Below, piece by piece: positions 8,377 through 17,808 of a stretch of 64,000 nt of DNA; within the stretch, counting starts at the first letter, position 1, and the number at the start of each line of letters is the position of its first letter. Under the pieces are notes generated by a model. The model had not been told where the DNA came from. It was given only the letters and a program-made list of their open reading frames with translations, and made no database searches. The position numbers and the translations under genes are program-made. Origin of the DNA: a virus; the IMG/VR virus record IMGVR_UViG_3300033146_001635, positions 30,584-94,583 of that record, one strand, 5' to 3'.

Positions 8377-10332
8377 TTATTTGATATAGAAATTCAATTC
8401 AATCTTTTCAGTTACCCGAGTCGGGGTTAATGTAACATTGACATGAAAAGTTTTTGTTTTCTTTTCATAATCACTTGCACCAACTTCAATTGAATAACTA
8501 TATAATCCACGTCTAGATGAAACATCTTCCAGAAAACTGGTAATATCATTACCAACACTATCCCAAGTTGTATTATCATTTAATTCAAAAATATAAAAAC
8601 GACAATATCTTTCAAGAGCTTCCTTACAATATAATACAAGACGAACAATATTCAGATCTTGCATTGCACTTGGTTTAGCTTGGGTTGTTAGTTGCCCCCA
8701 AACAGCATAACCAATATTAAATTTAACAATTGGATTTAACTGTCTAAGATACATTTGATCTCTTTGTTCAAGACGAGGATTAAATCTCAATTCTTGAATA
8801 GAATCAATAACACCTCTTTGGAATCCAGCAATAGCATACCAGACTTCTGATACATTATCATTTCTCGGAGCTAAATATGACATATGATACAGAGGGGATA
8901 CCCAAATATCTGCGCCCGTAAATGCATCAAAAATCTTATTATATCCTTCATATAAAGCACATAAATAAGTATTGAAATTATGATCAGAATTTCTTTTGGC
9001 CATAGCTGTATTGAAATCAGTATTATCACCATTGTCTAATAAGGCAACACAATCACGACGAGTATTAACTAATTGAGAAATGGATTGTTTTACTGATGTT
9101 GGATAACCAGCATCAAAAACAATAGTATAATACATTTTTTCTCTATCAAGTATTTCCTCATCTAAAATACCAGCATATCCTTGTGCTAATAAAGTTTCGC
9201 ACATAGGCATATTAACATTATGGTTTATATCATATATAGAACCATCTGAACCTTTTCTAAGAGCGATTTCACCACCGATAAAAGGTTCTGTTAAATCTGA
9301 TAAATCTTTACGAATATAATATTCAACACTATAATCAGTATCGTCAAAAATAGCTGTATCACCAATCCATTCTTGACTAGCGGTTGATAAATCTCTATCA
9401 TTAAAAATATTTACAGTTTCATTGTCAACACCAGAAGAAGCACCTAACCACCCATATAATCTATTACCACGTTGGTCAATTGCAACAATAGCATATGTCG
9501 AAAGCCCAGTTTCAGCTTGATTAGCCCATTCACTAAAATCTTGTTTAAGATCTGTAATAGAAGCTAATCCTGGTGTTCTTTCTGTAGTGCTTGTACCAAT
9601 TCTATTATCATAATTTTTAACGCATAACTGATACCCCGGTGAATATTCACCATTTGGAAGCATACATTCCGCTCTTAATAAACTTGAATATTTTTCAAGA
9701 ATATCAGTAATAAAAATAGAATCACCAGATGAATCTCTGGCTTCTGGGTTAAATGAAACAGAAAATGATTCAACAATTACTTCATCCCCATCAGCTTGTT
9801 TTTCATATATATCTATAATATATACACCTTCAAACATTGGATTGGCATGTCTAGTTAATCGAACTGAAACTAGATTATAATAATCACCACGACCAATTGG
9901 GTGTAAAATACAAATTGGATATGTATCACCAACTTGTACTAAATTTGATTGAATTTCTGCTTGTGTTGAAATACCACTAATATAAGTAGTTAAAATATCA
10001 GCTGTAGAATCTGTACCATTCCAAACAGCATCAATCCTTAAATTAGAGAATGTTGCATCATCTGGCATAACACGCATAAACCATAATGAACCAGATTCAC
10101 CAAGATAGTTATAAGCATTATATAAACCTTGCCCATAATGTTTCCCAAAAGTGGTTATATTAGGTTCACCCCATTCACTAATTAATTCATTTCGTGACCC
10201 AACAAAAATAGCCTCGTTATCACGACCTTTTTTTGTTAGAGCACACATAAAACCTGTTGTAGCAGGAACTGCTGAAACGTATGTAGAAAGATCAATTATC
10301 TTCGTATATACGCCCGGTGAAATATGAGCCAT
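8377..10332 (-). CDS. Contractile tail sheath protein
   Basis: 651 residues, the normal length for a T4-like gp18. The start reads MAHISPGVYTKIIDLSTYV, the typical sheath opening with the PGVY motif. The C-terminal third contains the conserved domain (SAMQDLNIVRLVLYCKEALE ... DITSFLEDVSSRRGLYSYSI) that forms the intersubunit mesh. It polymerises around the tube and contracts on infection. GAGGT-type ribosome site before the ATG. Confidence 0.93.
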   Translation of the reverse strand: MAHISPGVYTKIIDLSTYVSAVPATTGFMCALTKKGRDNEAIFVGSRNELISEWGEPNITTFGKHYGQGLYNAYNYLGESGSLWFMRVMPDDATFSNLRIDAVWNGTDSTADILTTYISGISTQAEIQSNLVQVGDTYPICILHPIGRGDYYNLVSVRLTRHANPMFEGVYIIDIYEKQADGDEVIVESFSVSFNPEARDSSGDSIFITDILEKYSSLLRAECMLPNGEYSPGYQLCVKNYDNRIGTSTTERTPGLASITDLKQDFSEWANQAETGLSTYAIVAIDQRGNRLYGWLGASSGVDNETVNIFNDRDLSTASQEWIGDTAIFDDTDYSVEYYIRKDLSDLTEPFIGGEIALRKGSDGSIYDINHNVNMPMCETLLAQGYAGILDEEILDREKMYYTIVFDAGYPTSVKQSISQLVNTRRDCVALLDNGDNTDFNTAMAKRNSDHNFNTYLCALYEGYNKIFDAFTGADIWVSPLYHMSYLAPRNDNVSEVWYAIAGFQRGVIDSIQELRFNPRLEQRDQMYLRQLNPIVKFNIGYAVWGQLTTQAKPSAMQDLNIVRLVLYCKEALERYCRFYIFELNDNTTWDSVGNDITSFLEDVSSRRGLYSYSIEVGASDYEKKTKTFHVNVTLTPTRVTEKIELNFYIK

Positions 10333-10387
10333 TTCTGACCTCCATTAAATATAAAAACAAAAATTATCTTTTCTATGTATAAAAATT

Positions 10388-11050
10388 TTAGAAAAATATA
10401 TACCAAATAAACAATAATTGGCGTGTATCTACTTTAACAACGGTGGGAAATGTTATACGAGAAAACATATGGAAAGGGCCGGTATGATTAGGTACAGGGC
10501 CATCAACAGCCGTAAATAACGCTGCTTCTGAAATCTGACTTCCATTTGCATCTCCAAGAGAGACTCTTGATACAGTTTTAACAATTAACCACGAATTGTT
10601 GTTATAACCATCTTGTTCAAATTCAATACTTTCAATAGGTTTTTTAAAATAAAATCCATCATGAAAATCACCACATGTAGAATCAATAGCACTAATGGGT
10701 AATTCATTATATAAATCAATATCCGTAGCCACAGGTGATGACGGATTAAAAGGATCACCTACATTAACACCACCTGAGCCGATACCAAACCATGATATAT
10801 ATTCAGCTGGATCTGTTAATACTTGGGTATTCTTTAAATTAAACATTCTCTGGGCAATTAATTCACGCCCCTGATAAACAACTAGATTGTGTTTACCTAA
10901 TAATTTTTCATTACCATTTTCATCTATTTCGAAAATTTCAACCCATCCTTGGGGTCTTCTCGCACCAGATACCTTATTAGAAAATGCATCGACTAAACAA
11001 TTATCACCATAAAAATCTTTGGCAACAATGTTATTTTTTAAATTTTTCAT
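10388..11050 (-). CDS. Tail/baseplate structural protein
   Basis: 220 residues. Layout typical of a family of phage structural proteins: GWVEIFEIDENGNEKLLGKH early, LVVYQGRELIAQRMF, a WFGIGSGG segment, ISEAALF, and a C-terminus FSRITFPTVVKVDTRQLLFI followed by aromatic residues. It carries one copy of the DSTC motif shared with the two upstream genes. A strong late-promoter motif lies about 40 bp upstream. Exact place in the virion unknown. Confidence 0.55.
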   Translation of the reverse strand: MKNLKNNIVAKDFYGDNCLVDAFSNKVSGARRPQGWVEIFEIDENGNEKLLGKHNLVVYQGRELIAQRMFNLKNTQVLTDPAEYISWFGIGSGGVNVGDPFNPSSPVATDIDLYNELPISAIDSTCGDFHDGFYFKKPIESIEFEQDGYNNNSWLIVKTVSRVSLGDANGSQISEAALFTAVDGPVPNHTGPFHMFSRITFPTVVKVDTRQLLFIWYIFF

Positions 11051-11087
11051 ATATTTCCGATACCTTTAGTAAAAATACAAAATAATA

Positions 11088-11104
11088 TTCATTTATATGT
11101 TCTC
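11088..11104 (-). promoter_or_regulatory. Late-promoter motif upstream of 10388-11050 gene
   Basis: Minus strand GAGAACATATAAATGAA, a close match to the window-wide motif. The ATATAAATGA core resembles the T4 late promoter TATAAATA. It would also drive the downstream sheath gene. Confidence 0.65.
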
Positions 11105-11139
11105 ATTTTTTTTAAAAATTTGTAGTTTATATAATCAAT

Positions 11140-12945
11140 TTAATTATCAATAATTTGTATCATACAAATATCATTGGAATATTGTGTATCAAAACAACCA
11201 CCTTCATCAAAATTAGCAAACCCACCTGATTGAGCTGCAAAAAATTCGTTTGGTAAATTAGTAATCACAGATTCAACATATGCTTCTGGTGGTAAAAAAC
11301 CTTTTCGACATGTTAAAGGATCATATACATTATCTGTAAGATACATTTGAAATGCATCTGGTCTAACATCACATGCGCCCCCAATATCATAAAAAGATCC
11401 ACAATCATATGTATCTCTTGCATAATAAAAATTATCACTTTCATCACATGTTGAATCTATACAACATGGTTTACTATTACAAGTATCCCAATCTAATACA
11501 CATTCTTCAACTGAATCTATACCAAAATCTTCTACTATAATTGATTCTTTGTTTCTATCATCAACAACATATGCAATATCATATGAAAGTAATCTAGCAT
11601 GATATGGTTTAAAAAAATTAATCAAATCACCCAATTGATTCATTAATTCGGTTTTGCCAAACAACAAATATCCAATATTCGGCACACCTATTGAAACATA
11701 ACTCGCTACCCATTTCATCAAATCAGCTAAAATATCACCGATTAAAACAACTGGATCTTGTACCGAATATACTTTATTTAAATCATCATATAAATTTGGA
11801 TTAATAGCTTGTAAAACTTCGCCAGCTGAATTGGCATCAATTAAGAAATTATCCAATCTTAATCGATTAAACATATCATAAAAATAAGATTGATTTTCTA
11901 AAATGTCCTGTCTTGTATGTGGAATATCATTTAGATATTTATTAAATTCATCAACAATATTTAAATAATCTGCATTAGTGCCATCATAACAAGTAAAATA
12001 TTTACCATGATCTCCCAATAAAACAGATGTATCATAAATATCATTACTTGGATGTTTAATCGTTATTTCTTCACCATAATATTTATAATAAATATAAACA
12101 GCTGAAATATATGTTTCAAGAACTGACGCTGATGTAGTTACTGCATTAATATAAATTTCTTTATCAGGAATATTAGATATTGGATCACGCCTCCAATATG
12201 CATATTGATCCTGAATACGACGAGATAAAAATTGAATAAATTTAATATAATCATTTAAATTAATATAATGCCGTAATGAAAAATAAGGACTTTTGGTTGG
12301 TAAATGTAATCGAGAATTATTCTGCCCAAAAACAATAGATTCTTCAGATGTTAAATAATGTGGATCCCACCCAGTTGCTTCTTCATATTTTAAAATATCT
12401 GGTCTCGTACTATACCATTTACCCAAATGAGATGCAGATAATGAATGAAATTCAATTTTTTGAGAAGATATTCTTCTAAAAGTCATATATTCCAATAATT
12501 CTATGTTTTGGAATCCATAATATCTTAAAACATTTAAAAGAGTTCTAGGAGACCCTTTTTTCATATATAAATTAACTAAATCATAATAAAAATTAGCTTT
12601 ATTATAATTTACTCGGCTTCCATAAACACCTAATAATGGTGAAAATTCAAAACCACGGCTTCTAAATAATTCATCTAAATGTGCATCTGGTAATCCATAT
12701 ACATCTGATATATTTTTTTGAACTGATGTTAATGTTTTTAAAGATGAATACCAATCTATAAAAAATTTACGTAATCTCAAATATTCATCATCTGAAAAAC
12801 ATAATTGGTCAATAGTAGATATGAATAAATCATTTGTTTTTGATAAATCAGATTTCGCTATAGCTTGTGTTGTATCATTTAAATCAGAGGAATCACCTGA
12901 TTTAATATATTTAAAAACTTTCCAAAAATCTAAAATTTTCCACAT
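11140..12945 (-). CDS. Large tail/baseplate protein with gpI-like segment
   Basis: 601 residues. Residues about 120-160 (DLVNLYMKKGSPRTLLNVLR, then YYGFQNIELLEY) resemble the 'KGTP ... ALELLG' signature of the P2 gpI tail family, a baseplate protein. The C-terminal 100 residues are Cys-rich (CCIDSTCDESDN, DTYDCGSFYDIGGACDV), with the DST motif that recurs in adjacent genes. It starts 20 bp after the previous gene. Baseplate location is inferred. Confidence 0.55.
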   Translation of the reverse strand: MWKILDFWKVFKYIKSGDSSDLNDTTQAIAKSDLSKTNDLFISTIDQLCFSDDEYLRLRKFFIDWYSSLKTLTSVQKNISDVYGLPDAHLDELFRSRGFEFSPLLGVYGSRVNYNKANFYYDLVNLYMKKGSPRTLLNVLRYYGFQNIELLEYMTFRRISSQKIEFHSLSASHLGKWYSTRPDILKYEEATGWDPHYLTSEESIVFGQNNSRLHLPTKSPYFSLRHYINLNDYIKFIQFLSRRIQDQYAYWRRDPISNIPDKEIYINAVTTSASVLETYISAVYIYYKYYGEEITIKHPSNDIYDTSVLLGDHGKYFTCYDGTNADYLNIVDEFNKYLNDIPHTRQDILENQSYFYDMFNRLRLDNFLIDANSAGEVLQAINPNLYDDLNKVYSVQDPVVLIGDILADLMKWVASYVSIGVPNIGYLLFGKTELMNQLGDLINFFKPYHARLLSYDIAYVVDDRNKESIIVEDFGIDSVEECVLDWDTCNSKPCCIDSTCDESDNFYYARDTYDCGSFYDIGGACDVRPDAFQMYLTDNVYDPLTCRKGFLPPEAYVESVITNLPNEFFAAQSGGFANFDEGGCFDTQYSNDICMIQIIDN

Positions 12946-12964
12946 AATATATTATTATCCCCAT

Positions 12965-13723
12965 TTAAAGTTCTACATAATCAGGGCCGATTTCTACCAT
13001 ATATTGAAAAACATTATCAATAACATATATCTCATATAAATACTCAAATAGATATGTACCTATTGGGCCATCTTCCCAAGTATAAAATGAATAATCTAAA
13101 TTAATTTTTAAATTTAAATATATAAAAATAAGTTTTGATAATGATGTTACTAAATTAGAAAAATCAACTGTTAATATCCAATCTTTAGAACCAGGTAATT
13201 GAAATAAATTAGGAGGTTGATTAGAAACTTGTTGTAAAATCTGTACAGATGTTGAATCACATCTATAAATATTTAATGCATCCAACAAAACAAAATCATC
13301 ATGTTGTAATTGAAAAAAATTGGCTGCATTGGTAGAATCATCACAACATAAAGTTTCATCATGACTAATAGTATTTATATAATCAGATGATGTTGCATCA
13401 CATTGTTGATATAATAAATTAAAATTTGTAGAATCACAACATGGTAAAAAATATTTACTATGGGGATAAATTAATAGCCTATCTCTAATAGAAGTAGGCC
13501 ATGAACCCCAATCTTTTATATCTTTATAACAATGAGTATAATTTGGAAAATTCCAATCATCATCAAATAATAATCTTATAAAACTTCTACATTCAAAAAA
13601 ATGGTCATGATATATATCACCGGGAATTGGAACTTCATACCTATCCAACTGATTTGATTTCAAATATTTTGCAAAATATTGTTGCAAATCTGGAAATAAT
13701 TGTGCGGATGCTGGATATGACAT
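12965..13723 (-). CDS. Structural-context protein with four CxST-type repeats
   Basis: 252 residues. Residues 94-170 contain four short units that each begin with Cys and D(S/A)T: CCDSTNFN, CDATSSDY, CCDDSTNA and CDSTSVQI, spaced 15-30 residues apart. The same motif appears in the two following genes. Such spaced Cys/Asp/Thr motifs could bind metal or form disulphides, but no known family is recognised. Its ATG overlaps the TAA of the preceding small gene (TAATG), so the two are coupled. Confidence 0.5.
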   Translation of the reverse strand: MSYPASAQLFPDLQQYFAKYLKSNQLDRYEVPIPGDIYHDHFFECRSFIRLLFDDDWNFPNYTHCYKDIKDWGSWPTSIRDRLLIYPHSKYFLPCCDSTNFNLLYQQCDATSSDYINTISHDETLCCDDSTNAANFFQLQHDDFVLLDALNIYRCDSTSVQILQQVSNQPPNLFQLPGSKDWILTVDFSNLVTSLSKLIFIYLNLKINLDYSFYTWEDGPIGTYLFEYLYEIYVIDNVFQYMVEIGPDYVEL

Positions 13724-13899
13724 TATTTTTTATTCTCTTTTCTAGGTAAACATTCTACAACATATTGTGCGCCTTCTGATGATATATTTTCTTGCCCAGG
13801 TTGAACATTTAAATATTCTTCCTGTTTTCTGCCCATACCATCAAAGAAATAAATATCAATAGGAAATTTCATACCAACTGTATGAAATGACATTTCCAT
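13723..13899 (-). CDS. Short DUF192-like protein
   Basis: 58 residues, start ATG at 13899 (or 13893) directly after the TGA of the previous gene, stop overlapping the next ATG by one base. The sequence GMKFPIDIYFFDGMGRK ... VQPGQENISSEGAQYVVECL matches the core pattern of DUF192 (hydrophobic-PxDxxFxD-xxG then PG then A-YVLE). It is about half the normal family length, so it is either a minimal version or a decayed one. Function of DUF192 is not established. Confidence 0.5.
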   Translation of the reverse strand: MEMSFHTVGMKFPIDIYFFDGMGRKQEEYLNVQPGQENISSEGAQYVVECLPRKENKK

Positions 13900-14082
13900 T
13901 CACGACGGATATGCAAATATATAAGCTGTATCATATGGAATTGAATCATATTTTAATAAACCTTCGTCAAAATCTTCTAACTCGATAATTTCTATATTAT
14001 CAAATTGTTCAAGAAATTTATCAAAATCTGATACATTTTGTATATGTTTTATATAAGCTTCGAATAAAGAAGTTCGTTTCAT
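13900..14082 (-). CDS. Small acidic protein, unknown
   Basis: 60 residues, rich in Asp/Glu (FDNIEIIELEDFDEGLLKYD). No TM and no family recognised. A GAGG ribosome site lies 5 bp before the ATG. It is packed head to tail between the repeat-containing paralogue (14084-14956) and the DUF192-like gene, so it belongs to the same late operon. Confidence 0.5.
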   Translation of the reverse strand: MKRTSLFEAYIKHIQNVSDFDKFLEQFDNIEIIELEDFDEGLLKYDSIPYDTAYIFAYPS

Positions 14083-14083
14083 A

Positions 14084-14956
14084 TTATCCTCTTTTTATTT
14101 TCATAATTTTCTCATCTATCTTCTTTTTAAAAGTATTTGGATCTGTTGTTTTTGTAGCCATTGATTTTGCTCTATTTAATTGACTTATTTGAGCCTGTTT
14201 AGCTTTGTTCACATCCCCTGTTTTGTTTTTCCACATTTTATAAGCTGCATAAGCTAAAGCTGATGCCGCAGCAACACCTAATCCTATTTTTAAATTTTGC
14301 CCATGATTATGCATAAAAAAATCTTTAAAATTATGCATTGCTGTTTGAAATCCACCACTATCAGCTTTGGGATTTTGTTTTGGTTCATCATCTAATTTAC
14401 TCATATCAATTCTGGTTATATTATCAGGTCTGGCTGCATCTTTCATAATTTTTTCATATTCATCTCGTGTTACCGGTGTACCATCTGGGTGTCTAGGAAT
14501 ATTATGTGAACCTTTTTGTGGTGTAAAATATGTTTCCCTATTTTTTGGTGTAAAATATGTTTCTTTTTTTGCAGGTGTAAAATATGTATTTCTATTTTTT
14601 GGTGTAAAATATGTTTCTTTTTTTGCAGGTGTAAAATATGTATTTCTATTTTTTGGTGTAAAAAAAGTTTCACGTTCATATAAATATTTTTTATAACTAT
14701 TACTATCAGATTCTATTATAAAATTTAAATTTTCTTGCATATAATCAGAATATTTAGATATTAAACATTCGACATACAATTGCTTGTTTTTAATTTGTTC
14801 TGGAATTGCTTTACCAGTCATATATAATGATATAACATCACCATCTGACATTTCTAACATAATTTTGTTTATAAGTGTATCATTTAATTTTTCTTTTAAA
14901 ATATTACATAAATTCAATCTCAATTCTGATATAAAATACATAGATATGGTATCCAT
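14084..14956 (-). CDS. Cys-helix family relative with 9-residue tandem repeats (paralogue D)
   Basis: 290 residues. The N-terminal domain has the family motif (LEMSDGDVISLYMTGKAIPE). Residues 96-149 are six copies of a 9-residue repeat, alternating xTYFTPKNR and xTYFTPAKK, encoded by near-identical 54-bp DNA units. After a linker comes a TM segment (GLGVAAASALAYAAYKMW) and a basic helical C-terminus (KAKQAQISQLNRAKSMATKT, then DPNTFKKKIDEKI) that matches the family module but has lost the cysteines. Probably a virion or ejected membrane-active protein by context. Confidence 0.6.
   Translation of the reverse strand: MDTISMYFISELRLNLCNILKEKLNDTLINKIMLEMSDGDVISLYMTGKAIPEQIKNKQLYVECLISKYSDYMQENLNFIIESDSNSYKKYLYERETFFTPKNRNTYFTPAKKETYFTPKNRNTYFTPAKKETYFTPKNRETYFTPQKGSHNIPRHPDGTPVTRDEYEKIMKDAARPDNITRIDMSKLDDEPKQNPKADSGGFQTAMHNFKDFFMHNHGQNLKIGLGVAAASALAYAAYKMWKNKTGDVNKAKQAQISQLNRAKSMATKTTDPNTFKKKIDEKIMKIKRG
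14524..14695 (-). repeat. 54-bp coding minisatellite
   Basis: Tandem DNA repeat encoding the alternating TYFTPKNR/TYFTPAKK units. The 54-bp period is almost exact, so copy number could change by slippage or recombination without breaking the frame. Confidence 0.8.
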
Positions 14957-14972
14957 AATAAAATCCTTATAT

Positions 14973-15668
14973 TTAAATTGCCAAAACTTTTGTAATTTCT
15001 TCTATAGATTTACAATATGCTGCTATAAGAGCAGCTTCATTAATTGGATCTAAAAAATATTCCAGCTCATTTGAATTATCAATAAAAAACGGTTCTGCAA
15101 TAACACAAGGAGCCTTTGTATATTTTAGTAAATATCCACCTCTATCTTCAACAGTCAACGGAACAATACCTCTATCCCTAGATTCAATTGAATCTGGTTT
15201 AATTGATAAAAGATTTTTTTGAAGTATTGTTGCCATTGTTAAACCCAACCACGATTTATAATAATATAAAACCTCGCACCCTTTAGCTTTGGTATTAAAA
15301 GCATTACAATGTAAACTAATAATAAAATCTGGATTCAATTCATTAATATCATTTGGCAATGATTTATATGTCCGACGATAAATTCTTTGAATTATAATAT
15401 CACTATCATAAAATCTTTTTTCTATTCCCAAAGCAATTTTTTCATTAAATTCGAATTCATATATGTCATGATCTATATTATATGCACCGGGTGATGTTTT
15501 TTTATGACCAATTACCAAAGCGCAAGTTATCAATTCTTTATCTGTTTGATTTTTTGAATCGACCATTTTTTTCATTTCCTCTTGTATAGCAACTGTTTTT
15601 ATTTTTTCTTGCCACCACAATGATGTAAAATTATTAAAAAGTGTTTTAATAAAACTAAACATATTCAA
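14973..15668 (-). CDS. N-acetylmuramoyl-L-alanine amidase (Amidase_3 type endolysin)
   Basis: 231 residues. Zinc ligands of the Amidase_3 fold can be placed: H55 in LVIGHKKTSPGA, a Glu at 71-73 in YEFEFNEKIA, and H120 in PDFIISLHCNAF. The catalytic Glu is E192 in APCVIAEPFFID. It would cut the lactyl-alanine bond of peptidoglycan. The first 25 residues are hydrophobic/aromatic (MFSFIKTLFNNFTSLWW) and may act as a membrane anchor or signal-arrest segment. It lies at the head of the structural unit, under a late-promoter motif, so it could be a lysis enzyme or a virion lysin. Confidence 0.85.
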   Translation of the reverse strand: MNMFSFIKTLFNNFTSLWWQEKIKTVAIQEEMKKMVDSKNQTDKELITCALVIGHKKTSPGAYNIDHDIYEFEFNEKIALGIEKRFYDSDIIIQRIYRRTYKSLPNDINELNPDFIISLHCNAFNTKAKGCEVLYYYKSWLGLTMATILQKNLLSIKPDSIESRDRGIVPLTVEDRGGYLLKYTKAPCVIAEPFFIDNSNELEYFLDPINEAALIAAYCKSIEEITKVLAI

Positions 15669-15700
15669 CGTACCTCGATTAATTTAATAAATTATATTAC

Positions 15701-15717
15701 TTCAATAATATGTTCCC
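15701..15717 (-). promoter_or_regulatory. Late-promoter motif upstream of amidase gene
   Basis: Minus strand GGGAACATATTATTGAA, about 33 bp upstream of the amidase ATG. It is probably the start of the long leftward structural transcript. Confidence 0.65.
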
Positions 15718-15797
15718 ATATTTATAATAAAATACGAAGATTATATATATTATATATTAGAATAAAATAACTTTTAATTTTACACAGGAGGAATGAA

Positions 15798-16451
15798 ATG
15801 GAAAAAAAACAAGAAGAAGAAAAACCGTTTTTTACACATGATTGTAAAAAATGTATCTTTCTTGGAAATTTAATTCATAAAGACAAATATAGAAATTTAA
15901 ATGAGGCTCAGTTTGATTTATATTTTTGCCCATCAAATCATAGAAATAGTTTGGGTAATACCCTAATTGCTAGATATGATAATGATGGCCCAGAATATAT
16001 GTCAGGATTTGAATTTGCATTATCTGGTGTGAATCCAATTTTAATAGAAGCTTTTAATAGAGCTTCAAAAAGAAATTTATTAAATAAACCAATAATATAT
16101 GTAAATCCTGTATTATTGAATTTATATTTAGATGATTTAGCAAATGATTCAATTAAACAAAAAATACCAACTGTGAAACAAGCAATTCTAAAATATTACA
16201 AATATATATATAATATATTCTATCCTGATTTATGGGATAGAATTGATAATTTAATTGGATGCCCTGTGGGAGAAATTGAAGTTGTAACAAAATTTAATAA
16301 TTTTATAAAAAATACATATCAAGATATTACATCATCTACAGATATTATTATGTCTTTAATAAATTATGGAATGAAACAATCAACTGATACTACAGAATTA
16401 AAAAATAATGAAATTCAGTTGGCTTTATTTACATTGAAACAAAAAGAATAA
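15798..16451 (+). CDS. Conserved-type phage protein with Cys cluster, unknown function
   Basis: 217 residues. N-terminal Cys/His cluster (HDCKKCIFLG ... DLYFCP) followed by LIARYDNDGPEYMSGFEF, which looks like a small metal-binding head domain. The rest is helical. AGGAGG ribosome site. First gene of a short rightward pair lying divergently from the structural operon. No function recognised. Confidence 0.6.
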   Translation: MEKKQEEEKPFFTHDCKKCIFLGNLIHKDKYRNLNEAQFDLYFCPSNHRNSLGNTLIARYDNDGPEYMSGFEFALSGVNPILIEAFNRASKRNLLNKPIIYVNPVLLNLYLDDLANDSIKQKIPTVKQAILKYYKYIYNIFYPDLWDRIDNLIGCPVGEIEVVTKFNNFIKNTYQDITSSTDIIMSLINYGMKQSTDTTELKNNEIQLALFTLKQKE

Positions 16452-16464
16452 TTTCATCATCGTC

Positions 16465-16962
16465 ATGAATATTTTAGAAGATTATGAAATTATATCAGAA
16501 GTAGAATTACAATATTTTTTAAAAGATTATAGTGCTGTAATTAAACTAGTTAAACCAGTTGCTATAAAACAAAATATAAAATATTTTTCTACTAATGATA
16601 TTAAAACAATCCAAAATAAAATTGAAGGGAGTGTTAAACCACCTCTTATTAATAAAGAGGATCTTAAAAATATATATCGGGAATTAGCAAAACCACAATA
16701 CAACTTCAAGTTTAAAAATTTTAATTTAAAAAAAGTACGTCGAAAAGCAATTCAATATTTAAATAAAAGAACAAATATAAAAAGAAAAAATGAAGGAATT
16801 ATACGAACATTTGTTATTAATAGAATTCGTCATAAGTATACAAATTATGATGAATTAGTAACTCTTATATCAAAAAATAATAATATTAATGCTATTTTAA
16901 AAAATGAAATGATAAAAATTTTAAAAAAAAGAATCAATACATATATAACAAGGCAATTATAA
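16465..16962 (+). CDS. Basic helical protein, unknown
   Basis: 165 residues, strongly basic (many Lys/Arg, for example FKNFNLKKVRRKAIQYLNK and TNIKRKNEGIIRTFVINRIR), which suggests nucleic-acid binding. 13 bp after the preceding gene, with no clear ribosome site, so probably coupled. Ends at a bidirectional terminator. Confidence 0.55.
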   Translation: MNILEDYEIISEVELQYFLKDYSAVIKLVKPVAIKQNIKYFSTNDIKTIQNKIEGSVKPPLINKEDLKNIYRELAKPQYNFKFKNFNLKKVRRKAIQYLNKRTNIKRKNEGIIRTFVINRIRHKYTNYDELVTLISKNNNINAILKNEMIKILKKRINTYITRQL

Positions 16963-17011
16963 AAATTTCCTCTCTATATTACATTGAAAAAAATATAGAG
17001 AGGAAATTTTT
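16961..17011. terminator. Bidirectional terminator
   Basis: Perfect 20-bp inverted repeat with A-run/T-run flanks (AAAAATTTCCTCTC ... GAGAGGAAATTTTT) between convergent genes ending at 16962 and 17013. Confidence 0.9.
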
Positions 17012-17012
17012 T

Positions 17013-17801
17013 TCAACTTAATCCAAATAAAGCAATTGTATTAAAAGACATATGTAATAAAACGGCAACAACATAACCAAGAAACGAATGATCGATTTTA
17101 ATAAATTCAGTTTGTATTTTTGCCAAACCCATATGAAGTATAACCCAAATTATTCGAGCAATTAATAAACAAACTGTTAAATTACCATGAATAACCCAAT
17201 TCATTATATAATAAAAAAATTCAGCAGATGCAAATATAAATGTATATGTCAAACCAGCTTTAATATTGGATTCTAAAAACCAATGTTTAGCATATTCTTC
17301 TATTATGGGACCTATTAATAACACAGCTATATATGTAGCCAAAGGAGGATTTTTGGTTAAAATTGTTATCACTACAAAAGCTAAAGTATTTAAATAAAAT
17401 ATTAAAACGAATACTGCAATTGATGCACCAAAAGTATCTGCAAATGTATTAAATGATTCACCAACAGCATCATCTAAATTTTTAAAAATTTTATTTTTAA
17501 TATTTTCAGAAAATTTTGATGGTGGTATTTTTTGTTTATACGCTTTTTTTAAATCAATTGATATAGTTTTACCAATTTTTTTAGCTTGTAAAGAAATCCT
17601 ATTTATATTAATATTATTCTTTTTTAAATAAGATTTTATAAGATTATTATATTGTTTATATTCTGTAATTGCTTTTTTAACATTAATTTCTTTAATTATT
17701 TTTTTTATTTTATCTGGTAATTCAATTGAATCTTCTATTTTATTTAAAAAATCAAACTCTAATAAATCTATTTCATTTTTATTAATAAATATAAAACTCA
17801 T
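17013..17801 (-). CDS. PrsW-like intramembrane protease
   Basis: 262 residues. About 120 N-terminal residues are soluble, basic and helical. The rest has five to six TM segments with the PrsW-type motifs in order: GPIIEEYAKHW (E168, E169, K172), SAEFFYYI (E194), a TM His (H223 in VILHMGLAK) and LLHMSFN (H250, N254). PrsW proteins are membrane metallo-type proteases, and the related CPBP family has similar EE/H/HxxxN motifs and is the main alternative. The fused N-terminal domain is unusual. It is the last gene of a unit with two other membrane proteins. Its substrate is unknown. Confidence 0.65.
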   Translation of the reverse strand: MSFIFINKNEIDLLEFDFLNKIEDSIELPDKIKKIIKEINVKKAITEYKQYNNLIKSYLKKNNININRISLQAKKIGKTISIDLKKAYKQKIPPSKFSENIKNKIFKNLDDAVGESFNTFADTFGASIAVFVLIFYLNTLAFVVITILTKNPPLATYIAVLLIGPIIEEYAKHWFLESNIKAGLTYTFIFASAEFFYYIMNWVIHGNLTVCLLIARIIWVILHMGLAKIQTEFIKIDHSFLGYVVAVLLHMSFNTIALFGLS

Positions 17802-17808
17802 TATTAAT

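Noticed and set aside
14367-14696. Plus-strand 109-codon frame with KYVSFFAGV repeats
   Set aside because: It is the antisense of the TYFTP repeat region in the 290-residue gene.
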